Assembly: GCA_964463485.1 (NCBI GenBank)
Contig: CAYXDO010000013.1
Span: forward strand, 1 to 64,000
Length of the DNA stretch: 64,000 nucleotides
Origin: CAYXDO01 sp964463485
Lineage (GTDB): Bacteria > Myxococcota > Kuafuiibacteriia > Kuafuiibacteriales > Kuafuiibacteriaceae
Reading direction: 5' to 3'
The first letter of the stretch is position 1; each line of letters starts with the position of its first letter. A program made the position numbers and the translations under genes. Below are positions 25,027 through 34,738 of this stretch, one piece after another. Below the pieces are notes generated by a model that did no database searches, was not told the DNA's origin, and saw only the letters and a list, made by a program, of their open reading frames with translations.

Positions 25027-28000
25027 TTTTGTGCTTTTTGCGGAAAATAGCGCGTGTCTGAGGCAAGGGGCTTCGGTTCGAGGAGGGGACGTCGGCGTGA
25101 TTCGGCGAGGGCCGGGTCAGCAGTTGTGTGACGATGCCGCTCTGGTGTTGGGTCAGTCCGCGAGCGTGGACGCGACCCACGACCTCGCGGCTCACACCGT
25201 GCGACTGCGACAACGTGCCGCGGCGGGAGACATCTACACGACAGCGCTGACGACCGGCTCCGGTGGCGAAACTTTTGGTCAGGTCCACCCGTTTCCGGCG
25301 AGTCTGCCATCTCTCCCAACACTCTCCACGGTCGCACCTGGAGCTCAGGACCTCACTCTTCCTCAGAATTCGCGCCAACGACTGTCGCCCGGCGCCTACG
25401 GCCAGGTCCAGCTACGACAACGCGCGGTGGCCGAGCTCGACGGCGGAAGCTACCACTTCGCGGAGCTCGATCTTGGCGAAGAGTCTCGGGTCGAGGCGTT
25501 CGGACCGGTCGAGGTTCGAATTGCCGGCAGGCTGTTGCCGGGGGCCAAGAGCTTTCTCGGTGCGACGCCCGGTGGAAGTTTGACTGCAAAGGACTTTCGT
25601 CTGGAGGTCCACGGCCAGAATGGAGCCAGCGGGAATCTCGACGCCAACCCAGAGGCCGCGACGTTCGGTGAACGAGCGACCGTGCGCGCGTTGGTCCTCG
25701 CAGCGAATGGGACGCTTCGCGTCCGACGAGACGCGTCCATCCTCGGAGTCCTCTTCGGCCGCGACGTGGAGCTCGGCCAAGACGTGAACTTAGTGTTCGA
25801 AGACGGCTGGAACCAGGCGCCGGTCGCTCACGCCGGCGGTCCTTACTCGGGTAATGAAGGCCAGCCGATCGCACTTTCGGCGGTGGGCTCCACCGATCGA
25901 GAAGGCGGCCCGATGAGCTTCGCGTGGGACCTCGACGCTGACGGTGTCTTCGACGACGCGACCGGCGCGGAGCCTACTCACACGTTCCCCAATGACGGCG
26001 CCTACCCGGTCGCGGTGTTGGTGACCGACCCCTTTGGCGCCACTGACACCGCCACGAGCGTCGCGAACCTCGCGAACGTGAGCCCCACGGCGAACGCCGA
26101 TTTCGTGCGTGTCCTCGAAGACTCCGGGGATGTCACGATCTCGCCGCTCGCGAACGACCTCGACTGGGACGCCCTCTCGATCCTGCGCTTCACTCAACCC
26201 AGCCAGGGCATGGCCACTCAGGTCGGTGACTCGTTGATCGTGAGCCTCCCGCCGAATTTTCATGGAACCCTCGAGCTCGAAGTGACGATCACCGACGGCG
26301 TCGCCGAATCGACCTCGGCCGCGACCGTGATCGTCGACCCCGTGCCCGACGCGCCAGTCGCCGCCGATCAGTCGTATGTCATGGCGGAGGACACCGAGCT
26401 CGTCTTGCCCGCGCCTGGGTTGCTCGATCGCGCGGAAGATGCTGACTTCGATCCGCTCCTGGTTGCCCGAATCACCTCCGTGACACCGCCGATGGAGACA
26501 GCCGAGGTGGGTTTCGATGGATCGCTGCGGCTTCGACCACCGGTCAACTTCGAGGGTATCGTCTCGCTCCGGTTCGTCGTGACGGACGGCGTCTTGGAGG
26601 ACGAGGCGATCGCGACGATTACGGTCCTGGGTCAAAACGACGACCCGCGCTTCGTCTCGACGCCGCCGAGCTCGGGCTCGGTCGGCGAGCTCTTGACGTA
26701 CTCGGTCTCGGTCTCCGACCCTGACCTCGGAGACCTCCCGACTCTGTCGATCGAGACTGCGCCGGCCGGAGCGACGTTGACCGGCAACGACCTTTCTTGG
26801 ACGCCCGATTCAGCGGGTGATTTTGCGATCGTCTTGCGGGTGACCGATACTCATGGCGCCTCGACGCTCCAGACTTTCTCGATCCACGTCACTCAACCCA
26901 ACCGGCCGCCGTATTTCGTCTCGATCCCGCCGCGTTTTGCCGCTGTAGGCCAGCGCCTCGAGTACGTGCTCGCGGCCGAGGACCTCGACCAAGGCGACAC
27001 GCAGACTTTTGCCGTCGACCTCGGACTCCTTGGCCTCGAGGTCAGCGGCAACACGCTGTCGTTCGTGGCCACCGACGCCCAAGTCGGAGCTCACCCCGTG
27101 ATTCTTCGAGTAACCGATGCGGCGGGCGCCTTCGGGCTGCAATCGTTTGACCTCGAAGTGGTTCGCGTGCCGATCGATCCGGCGCTCGTCGCGCCTCCGA
27201 TCGATTTGACGGTGGCGACCTCGGTGTACGAGGCCAATCGTTTCCTGATCGAGGGACCGAACCCGATCCAGACCGCGCTCCTCGGCGCGGTGAATCCGCG
27301 CAGAGCGCTGTTGTTGCGAGGTCGCGCGTTGCTCGGGGACGAGACGCCCGTCGTCGGCGCGCTGGTGAGTGTGGCCGGGCAGGCCGACGTGGGGACGACG
27401 CTGACTCGGCTCGACGGGTCCTTCGACCTGCTCGTCAACGGCGGAGGCCTCGTGAGTGTCCGTCTGGACAAGGCCGGGTTGATTTCGGTGGACCGCAGCG
27501 TCGACACGGTTTGGCAGGAGACTTATGTCTTTTCGGACGTCGTCATGACCGCGCCGAGCGCGGGCGTGTCGATCGACTTCACCGCGCCGGGACCCAAGCT
27601 CATTCCGAGCGCGAACGTCTCGGGCCGGCGCACGACTCTGTTTTTCGGATCGAACGCGGCGGCCTTCTCCGCGAATGACGGGAGCGTGCTGTCGACGCTT
27701 CGGGCGCACGTGAGCGAGCTCGAAGCTCCCGAGGCTTTCTCGGCGCCGTTGCCGCCTTCGAGCGGCTTCTCGTTCATGGCCGAGCTCCAAGCAGATCAAG
27801 CCGAGGAAGTGGTGTTCGCGAACGACGTCTATGCCTATGTCGACGACACCCTGAACGTGCCTGCTGGGCGCGCGGTGCCAGCCGGATATTATCGGCGTGA
27901 CTTGCGGCAATGGGTCCCCGCGCCGGACGGGCGGGCGATCCGGGTGTTGGGAACCGATGGGTCTGGGTTGGCCGAGGTCGACACGGACGGGGATGGGTTG

Positions 28001-31000
28001 GCGGACGACGGCGCGGACATTGGGGGAGTGGGCCTCGAGGAGCGGCAGGTGCTCGCGAGCCTCTACCCGAGTCCTGCTGGTGTTTGGCGAGCTCCGGTCG
28101 GCCACTTCTCGACGTGGGCGTTCGGCTTCAGCACGGGCGGACCTGAGGACGCCGTGCCGCCGGTCAAGGGCGATCCGATTTCTCCCGAGTCCACGGAGGA
28201 AGTGATCGAGCGTTCGATCGAGCTGACGAACACGTCGTTCCGGCTCGTGTATCAGAGTGACCGCGTGGTGGGCTTCACCGCGCCGCGCACGCTCGAGATT
28301 CCCGTCTCCGGGGTCAATCTCCCGGTGAGTCTGGACAAGATCGACGCCGAAATTTTCGTCGCGGGTCGACGAATCACGCAGACCTTCGGACCGGCGGCGG
28401 ACCAGAAGATGGACTTCGTGTGGGACGGGAAGGACGCCTACGGGCGCAGCCTGCAAGGTGGTCAACCGGTTCGAATCCGTGTGTCCTATGAGTATCCCGG
28501 GACGGCGTACGTGCAGAATCCGACGAGCTTCCTGAGCACCTTCGCGCAGGCCCTAGGGCGGAGCGACTTCGTCCTTCAAACCTCGGCGCCTTCCAAAGTG
28601 GCACTCGTCCAAGAGTGGCGAGGTACGATCGGAGGCTGGGATGCAAGGAGCCAAGGGCTCGGCGGTTGGTGGCTCGACGTGCATCACGTCTACGACCCTG
28701 GCGCGAGAATTTTGTATGAAGGCAACGGGACGACCCGCAAGGCGTCGGCTCTAGGCCTTTACAGCGAGACGGTGGCCGGCACAGGAAACCCAGCTTCGAC
28801 GGGAGATGGCGGGCCCGCGGTGGACGCGGATATTTTCAACCCGGTGAGTGTCGTGAGCGCACCGGACGGCACCGTGTATTTCGCCGAAGGTGGGTCCGGC
28901 AAGGTACGAAAGATCGCAACCGACGGGACGATCAGCACGATCCTCAGTCCTGCGGCCGGGCTTCGCACGCCGCTGCTTCAGAACGGGAATGCCGAACGCC
29001 CACTCTCGGGCGGGCTGATTCCAGGGTGGACGCAGTCGTTCGGCACGTGGTCGCTGGGGACCAGCAACCCAGCTCCGTTCGAGGGCGCACAGTATTTCGA
29101 AGCGACCGACCCGAGCACGGCGTTTCTGACTCAGGAGATCGATCTGTCGCCGTATGCTGCAGCCATCGACGGAGGGTCCGCGGAAGTCGCACTCTCCGGG
29201 ACGCTGGCCGCCCGAAACGGCTCGTTGGCGTCCGCGAGTGTTTTCTTCTTGGATGAGTTCGACACGGCGATCGATGGGTTTGCGCTCGGTCAGGTCGGGT
29301 CCCTCGACGGTTGGAAGACGGAGTCGGACCGACGATTCGTGCCCGTGGGGACGCGCAAGGCGGTGGTGTTCCTCCAGGGAGAGTCGAACGCGGGAGCCCC
29401 GCCAGCACCGCCGGGACCGATCTTCGTTACAGTGCCGGAAGTCGTAGCATGTGAAAATCAGACTTATTTGTACCAGGTCGAGGCTCGCTCAGGTCCGAAC
29501 ATCGCGGAGTACCGACTCAATCGAGCGCCGCCCGCGGCTGACATCCTCGTCGACTACGAGCCGTTTCAGAGCATTCGAGGGGGCACACTGTTTTGGTGGG
29601 GTCCAACCCAACTCGGGAGCCACGCGGTGGAAATCGAGGCCATCGATTTCCATGGTCAGTCGACGATTCAGTCCTTCGACATCGATGTGGTTCCGTGTCC
29701 GGCGGGTCCGATCATCACATCCAACCCTGTGACGCGAGTGAGGCCAGATTCGCGATATCGCTACGCCGTCGATGGAATCTTCGGCAACGTCTTCGACTTC
29801 GCGAATCCTGTGCATCCGGCCTACTTTCTGGTCGACCCCAGCGGCTACGCCTGGTGGGACCCCACGAGCGCCGACATCGGCACTCACCCGATCACGATCG
29901 AAGCGCGGATGTACCAGGATCTCAATACCTTCACGACCGCTCAGACCTACGATCTCGTCGTCGACCCCGACCACCCGGTCCCCTGTTTTCCGAAGGAGCT
30001 CGTGCCCTCTTACGAGCGGACGGATCCACTCTTCGCGCGATGCTCGATGGTCGGCCTGATCGGCTATCAGCCCACGGGCCCGGAATTTTCGTTCGTGCAG
30101 GCGCCGCTCGGTGCGACGATCGACCCCGTCACGGGAATCATCGAATGGGACGAGTCGACCGCGCTGCCGGACGTATACACGTTCGAGGTGGCCGTCGGCG
30201 ACCGCGGAACGTTGACGCTGTATGAGCCTGTGGCGTGGCCCGCAGGCGGGCCGGTCGAAGTCATGTTCGACGCGTTCTCACTCGACCTGGTGGGCGGAGG
30301 CAGCGCGAGCTCGCAGCCCGTAGGGCTGGCAGTGACTCAAGACGGGAGCGTGCTCGTCGCGGACAAGGGCGCTGGGTTGGTCCTGGCCATTCGTCCGAGC
30401 GGAAACGTCGAGACGGTTGCTGGAGGTGGCCTCGACCTTGGAGACAGCGGCTTGGCCACGAATGCGAGCCTGGACTCTCCGACCGGGATCGCGGTTGGTC
30501 CTGACGGCGCCATTTACATCGCCGACACAGGCCATCATCGGATCCGACGGATTGGGACGGACGGAGTCATTTCGACGCTCGCGGGCAACGGTATTGCCGG
30601 CTTCAGCGGTGACGGAGGAGCGGCAAGTGAGGCCCAGCTCGACGCCCCGAAGGGTGTGGCTGTGGATGGGTTTGGGGCCGTGTACGTCGCGGACACCAGC
30701 AATCATCGGGTGAGGCGAGTCGGTGCGGACGGAAACATCGAGACCTTCGCGGGCAGCGGAATCATGGGTTTTGCGGGCGACGGTGCCGCGGCCGAACTCG
30801 CAGCGATGAATGGCCCCGAGGGAGTCGCCGTAGGTAAGGACGGGGCCATCTTCGTCGCCGACACGGCCAACGACGCTGTGAGAGTCGTCGGGATGGACGG
30901 CAAGATTCAGACGGTCATGGGTGGCCCTACGGCGACGGAGGATGGGTTCTTGCCCGCAAGCCGGGTGAAGGTGGTTGCGCCGAAGAGTGTGTGGGTGGCG

Positions 31001-34000
31001 CCGGACAATGATAAGAGTGTGTTCGTCGCGGACTCTGGGATGAGTAATCTGCGAAGAGTTGTGCTCCCATGGAACGGATTCGACTACGCGGGCGACTTCG
31101 AAATATCAAGTTCCAACGGAAATTTCGCGTTCCGACTCGACCCGTTTGGAAAACACCTCGCCACCAGGAGCTCAAGCACTGGCGCGACTGTCTATGCGTT
31201 CGAGTACGACCACGGAGGCCGTCCTGTGGGCCTTCTTGTTGGCCTCGAGCTTGTCCTGACTATTGAGCGCGACGTCGATGGACGACCGATATCGATGGGT
31301 TTGTCGGGAGTTCCGGTCACTTTGAGTGTCAGCCCAGACGGGTATCTGACCGACTTCCTGGGGCCGAGTCGAACCGTTACGATTAGGTACATGCCAGACG
31401 GAGTTGTCGATGCGAGACCGCTTCTGGATTTCGTAGAACCGCAGCCCGCGGACGTAACCAGCGTCGTGGAATTTGCGGTGCAATTACGGCTGCTCGACGC
31501 GTCCTCTCCCGACGCAGTTACGATCGAAACATCTGCGGGCGTTTTCGCTCTTGGCCCCACGACGGGGGTCAACTTCGCCGGGATCGTCTCCATCGACGCT
31601 GATGCTGATCTCGATCGAGACCTTCTCTCTACCCATACGCTAGTTGCTCGGGCGTCAGACGGACACGGCCACATCGGAACGTCGAGCGTGAGCATTCGTT
31701 TCATGCCCAGCCGAATTCCGCACCAGTTGGAGGTACGCTTCGACCAGGGAGTACCAGCAGCGGCCGCGGAGAGTGCTCTGGCGTCGGTAAACGGGACTGT
31801 CGCTTATCGAATGCGTGCCCTCAACATCTTCGCCGTGAATTTTCCAAAATCGGTTCCGATAGCGTTGGCGGTCGAGCTCGTATTGGAGTTGCCGGGGGTT
31901 CTATCAGCGCACCAAGCCATCCTGTACGCAACCGAGGATGTTCCGAACGATCCACTCTACGAGAAGCAACGCGTTGCGTTCGAGCAGATCAGAGCCCCGG
32001 AGGCTTGGACGATCACGGCCGGTGAACCCGAGGTTGTCGTGGCCGTGGTAGACACCGGCATCGACCCGTTTCACCCAGACGTCGCAGGCAATCTGTGGAT
32101 CAATCGGGGCGAGCGCGACGAAGTCGACAACACAACAGGATTGCCAGGACCGGACGGCTTTGCGGATCCCGGCTTCAATCGAAGCAAGAACTGCGGCGCT
32201 GTCCCCACGTCTCCGCGAGTCGACGCCTTTGAGGACGACCCAACCTGCGCGAATTTCGACGGGATCGCGGACGTCGATTTACACAATCCTGGAATTAGTG
32301 CCTCGGAAGACGTCAATGGCAACGGACGATTCGATCCGGTTGCTGCGGGTCCGCCGCTGTTCGGCGACATCGACCACATTGATAACGACTGCAACGACAA
32401 GATCGACGACGTGATCGGGTGGGACTTCTGTCCTGGCGGGGAGTGCGACGATGACCGTGGTGACGACGGCCTGCGACTTCTGGCCGACGAAGTGGGGCAT
32501 GGAACCGCGGTCGCGGGACTGATCGCGGCAACGACAGACAATGGAGTTGGCGTGGCTTCCACGGCACGAAATGTCCGAATTATGGCGGTTCGAAGTTCGG
32601 CAGGCAGCCAGATTGAGGCCGTGATCGCAAAAGCAGCAACTTGCTACGCTGTCGACAATGGCGCTCGAGTCATCAATGCTAGCTTTGGCGGATATCATGA
32701 ACCGGAGATCGATGAGAGTTCGGCGATCGACGCGGCCGAGCACGCGGGAGTCCTGGTGGTCGCCTCGGCGGGGAACGGCCTCGACGTCGCCAGAATCTGC
32801 CTTCAGCAATCGAACATCCTCCTCCGCATCGCTTGCGTTCTCATTGGGGGTCAGCTTCAGGAATTGCTGAACATCGCTCTACCTTTTCCGCTCGAAGCCA
32901 ACGCGCGGCTTGGTGTGTCCACCGACATCGTGACTCACATACCCAGCGGCCTGCCGAATTCAAACGTAATCTCAGTTGCCGCGCTGGACGCGACGGGCGA
33001 GACCCTGACCCCGTCCTCGAACCACGGGGCGATCAGCGTAGACGTCGCGGCGCCGGGCGACCTGTCGACGGTGTTCACGACTTTTCCGACCCAGACTCTG
33101 TTCGCTGGCGCGATGGCCAGGCTGCAAAGGCAGTGCAAGCTGGAAAGCGGCGAAGAGAAATACTGCAAATTTCAAGGGACCTCTGCCGCGGCTGCGTACG
33201 TCTCGGGAGTGGCGGCACTCATGCTATCCGTCGCGCCGGGCCTGAGTCCCACAAGTGTCCGCGAGATTCTCGTCGACACCGCGACACCGGTCAGTGAGAC
33301 GCCTCTCGCCGTCACACTCACCGAGATCATGTACTCGGATGTGGAAGCGCTCCGCGCTCGGCTGGCAGAACGATACGCGGATCCCGCCGAAGTAGACGAG
33401 GCCGTCAACAACACAATCCCACAATTCATCGGCGGATTCACCGATCCGAGAAGATTGGTGGGAGGCCGCATCGACGCCCTCGCGGCCGTGTCAGCCGCCC
33501 GTCGTCGAAAGCCTCGTACGATGCTTTTGGATGACTCATCACTCCTGTTGCCAGCTACTCTGACCGACTCCTATGCGCGAGCGATCGTGGGTCCTTTTAC
33601 GGCAGGAAGCCCGGGCCGAGCGGATATCTTCCTCCCTGCAAGGGACAATCGGCAGAGCCGTCTGCTTTCGGGACCCCGCACTCTCCTCACGCGGTTCATT
33701 GATGCAAGCGAGGTTCTGCCTTCGATGCCTCTCGACACGAGCGCTGCGCTCACGTCTGATTTCAACGGCGATGGGTTGCTTGACCTGGTACTCGTCAACG
33801 GGACCGATCCGGGACATTTTGCACAAGCGGACTCCCTATGGCTGAGCCAGCGCCTGCCAAATTCGGGTCCGTTTGGTGCCCTCTACGAAGACTTTTCGGT
33901 CCAATCCGGCCTCGGTGCCGATGCCACGATCGGTGTAGGCGCGGCCGCCGGGTTCCTGTTTCCGGGTGCTGGCTCCGGCGTCGACTTTTATGTCGCAGTC

Positions 34001-34738
34001 CCTGCGCTTGGAACGCCCGACGTGATGTGGATTCATGAGGGCTTCATCGACGTACTTGGGAGCTCCGTGCCTACCTTCACGAGGACCGAGGTCTCCGGGA
34101 ATCCGTTGGACTCGAGCTTAGGAGTGACCATCGGCGAATTGATCGACCTCGACCCAACGCAGCCTGGGTGGGACATCTTCTTAGCATCCGGCGACCAGTC
34201 GGACGGGGATGTGCTTCTCGTGAATCAGGGCCCTTCGTGCCTTGTGAGCCCATTCAGCGCCGGCGCGTGTTTTCAGCCTCTCGCGGGCTTCCCGGACATT
34301 CGTCGAACGTCAAATGCGGTCGCCGTGGGTGATTTTGACGGCGACGGAGATACGGACATTTTCGTCCTTGAGGCCGGTAGCTCGGACACGTTGTACGTGA
34401 ACCAAGTGACCTTCTTCACCGAGGAGGCCGGAACAAGAATTCCTGCGCCTCAGGGTGGGGGCTCGGACGTTGACGCGGTAGACCTGAACCAGGATGGCTG
34501 GCTCGATCTTCTCGTCTCTGGCTCGGGTGGCTTGAGGAGAGTACTGCTCAACCGGGGTCCGAGCGCTCCAGGGACCTTCGTGGACGCCTCATCTGCCTGG
34601 GTTCCGGAAGGACTTCCCGCGATGAGTCATCTGGCCGTCAGCGACTTGGACTTCGACGGCGATCTCGACGTTGTGCTCACCGGCGATCTCGGAAACGTGC
34701 GGGTGCTGGTCAATGCCAGCATGGAGTCACGGCCATGA
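24944..34738 (+). CDS. Giant modular surface protein with RHS-like and subtilisin domains
   Basis: A continuous frame of 3,264 codons. The GTG at 24944 is only the formal start; the real one is probably 24877 across the poly-C tract. Modules by DNA position: repetitive beta domain (25000-25800), PKD (25811-26085), two cadherin-like modules (26095-26640), two Ig-like modules (26641-27165), a carboxypeptidase-regulatory-like domain (27295-27545), NHL repeat (28755-28965), Ig-like (29419-30240), NHL propeller (30280-31060), the beginning only of an RHS/teneurin-like shell (31100-31420), propeptide-like segment (31710-31960), subtilisin S8 (31990-33280; D2370, H2519, N2611, S2747 in GTSAAAA), and FG-GAP/VCBS repeats (DFNGDG, DFDGDGD, DLNQDG; 33700-34735). 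It is presumably lipid-anchored or secreted when in frame. The TGA overlaps the next ATG. Confidence 0.88.
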   Translation: MTGKTSHYPPPTSSISYSGLSAAPSLSDFVLFAENSACLRQGASVRGGDVGVIRRGPGQQLCDDAALVLGQSASVDATHDLAAHTVRLRQRAAAGDIYTTALTTGSGGETFGQVHPFPASLPSLPTLSTVAPGAQDLTLPQNSRQRLSPGAYGQVQLRQRAVAELDGGSYHFAELDLGEESRVEAFGPVEVRIAGRLLPGAKSFLGATPGGSLTAKDFRLEVHGQNGASGNLDANPEAATFGERATVRALVLAANGTLRVRRDASILGVLFGRDVELGQDVNLVFEDGWNQAPVAHAGGPYSGNEGQPIALSAVGSTDREGGPMSFAWDLDADGVFDDATGAEPTHTFPNDGAYPVAVLVTDPFGATDTATSVANLANVSPTANADFVRVLEDSGDVTISPLANDLDWDALSILRFTQPSQGMATQVGDSLIVSLPPNFHGTLELEVTITDGVAESTSAATVIVDPVPDAPVAADQSYVMAEDTELVLPAPGLLDRAEDADFDPLLVARITSVTPPMETAEVGFDGSLRLRPPVNFEGIVSLRFVVTDGVLEDEAIATITVLGQNDDPRFVSTPPSSGSVGELLTYSVSVSDPDLGDLPTLSIETAPAGATLTGNDLSWTPDSAGDFAIVLRVTDTHGASTLQTFSIHVTQPNRPPYFVSIPPRFAAVGQRLEYVLAAEDLDQGDTQTFAVDLGLLGLEVSGNTLSFVATDAQVGAHPVILRVTDAAGAFGLQSFDLEVVRVPIDPALVAPPIDLTVATSVYEANRFLIEGPNPIQTALLGAVNPRRALLLRGRALLGDETPVVGALVSVAGQADVGTTLTRLDGSFDLLVNGGGLVSVRLDKAGLISVDRSVDTVWQETYVFSDVVMTAPSAGVSIDFTAPGPKLIPSANVSGRRTTLFFGSNAAAFSANDGSVLSTLRAHVSELEAPEAFSAPLPPSSGFSFMAELQADQAEEVVFANDVYAYVDDTLNVPAGRAVPAGYYRRDLRQWVPAPDGRAIRVLGTDGSGLAEVDTDGDGLADDGADIGGVGLEERQVLASLYPSPAGVWRAPVGHFSTWAFGFSTGGPEDAVPPVKGDPISPESTEEVIERSIELTNTSFRLVYQSDRVVGFTAPRTLEIPVSGVNLPVSLDKIDAEIFVAGRRITQTFGPAADQKMDFVWDGKDAYGRSLQGGQPVRIRVSYEYPGTAYVQNPTSFLSTFAQALGRSDFVLQTSAPSKVALVQEWRGTIGGWDARSQGLGGWWLDVHHVYDPGARILYEGNGTTRKASALGLYSETVAGTGNPASTGDGGPAVDADIFNPVSVVSAPDGTVYFAEGGSGKVRKIATDGTISTILSPAAGLRTPLLQNGNAERPLSGGLIPGWTQSFGTWSLGTSNPAPFEGAQYFEATDPSTAFLTQEIDLSPYAAAIDGGSAEVALSGTLAARNGSLASASVFFLDEFDTAIDGFALGQVGSLDGWKTESDRRFVPVGTRKAVVFLQGESNAGAPPAPPGPIFVTVPEVVACENQTYLYQVEARSGPNIAEYRLNRAPPAADILVDYEPFQSIRGGTLFWWGPTQLGSHAVEIEAIDFHGQSTIQSFDIDVVPCPAGPIITSNPVTRVRPDSRYRYAVDGIFGNVFDFANPVHPAYFLVDPSGYAWWDPTSADIGTHPITIEARMYQDLNTFTTAQTYDLVVDPDHPVPCFPKELVPSYERTDPLFARCSMVGLIGYQPTGPEFSFVQAPLGATIDPVTGIIEWDESTALPDVYTFEVAVGDRGTLTLYEPVAWPAGGPVEVMFDAFSLDLVGGGSASSQPVGLAVTQDGSVLVADKGAGLVLAIRPSGNVETVAGGGLDLGDSGLATNASLDSPTGIAVGPDGAIYIADTGHHRIRRIGTDGVISTLAGNGIAGFSGDGGAASEAQLDAPKGVAVDGFGAVYVADTSNHRVRRVGADGNIETFAGSGIMGFAGDGAAAELAAMNGPEGVAVGKDGAIFVADTANDAVRVVGMDGKIQTVMGGPTATEDGFLPASRVKVVAPKSVWVAPDNDKSVFVADSGMSNLRRVVLPWNGFDYAGDFEISSSNGNFAFRLDPFGKHLATRSSSTGATVYAFEYDHGGRPVGLLVGLELVLTIERDVDGRPISMGLSGVPVTLSVSPDGYLTDFLGPSRTVTIRYMPDGVVDARPLLDFVEPQPADVTSVVEFAVQLRLLDASSPDAVTIETSAGVFALGPTTGVNFAGIVSIDADADLDRDLLSTHTLVARASDGHGHIGTSSVSIRFMPSRIPHQLEVRFDQGVPAAAAESALASVNGTVAYRMRALNIFAVNFPKSVPIALAVELVLELPGVLSAHQAILYATEDVPNDPLYEKQRVAFEQIRAPEAWTITAGEPEVVVAVVDTGIDPFHPDVAGNLWINRGERDEVDNTTGLPGPDGFADPGFNRSKNCGAVPTSPRVDAFEDDPTCANFDGIADVDLHNPGISASEDVNGNGRFDPVAAGPPLFGDIDHIDNDCNDKIDDVIGWDFCPGGECDDDRGDDGLRLLADEVGHGTAVAGLIAATTDNGVGVASTARNVRIMAVRSSAGSQIEAVIAKAATCYAVDNGARVINASFGGYHEPEIDESSAIDAAEHAGVLVVASAGNGLDVARICLQQSNILLRIACVLIGGQLQELLNIALPFPLEANARLGVSTDIVTHIPSGLPNSNVISVAALDATGETLTPSSNHGAISVDVAAPGDLSTVFTTFPTQTLFAGAMARLQRQCKLESGEEKYCKFQGTSAAAAYVSGVAALMLSVAPGLSPTSVREILVDTATPVSETPLAVTLTEIMYSDVEALRARLAERYADPAEVDEAVNNTIPQFIGGFTDPRRLVGGRIDALAAVSAARRRKPRTMLLDDSSLLLPATLTDSYARAIVGPFTAGSPGRADIFLPARDNRQSRLLSGPRTLLTRFIDASEVLPSMPLDTSAALTSDFNGDGLLDLVLVNGTDPGHFAQADSLWLSQRLPNSGPFGALYEDFSVQSGLGADATIGVGAAAGFLFPGAGSGVDFYVAVPALGTPDVMWIHEGFIDVLGSSVPTFTRTEVSGNPLDSSLGVTIGELIDLDPTQPGWDIFLASGDQSDGDVLLVNQGPSCLVSPFSAGACFQPLAGFPDIRRTSNAVAVGDFDGDGDTDIFVLEAGSSDTLYVNQVTFFTEEAGTRIPAPQGGGSDVDAVDLNQDGWLDLLVSGSGGLRRVLLNRGPSAPGTFVDASSAWVPEGLPAMSHLAVSDLDFDGDLDVVLTGDLGNVRVLVNASMESRP
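24967..24975 (+). repeat. Poly-C tract (C9) at a coding frameshift
   Basis: A run of nine C residues directly after the lipoprotein signal segment. Homopolymeric C or G tracts of this length inside the first codons of surface-protein genes are the classical basis of phase variation by slipped-strand mispairing in other bacteria. Confidence 0.75.

Noticed and set aside
26810..28465. Minus-strand frame of 551 codons inside the giant gene
   Set aside because: Antisense shadow. Its His/Arg-rich translation is typical of complementing a GC-rich beta-protein gene.
28465..28490. GGTTCGAATCC, a T-loop-like sequence
   Set aside because: It lies inside the giant gene's coding frame, and no acceptor or anticodon stem surrounds it.
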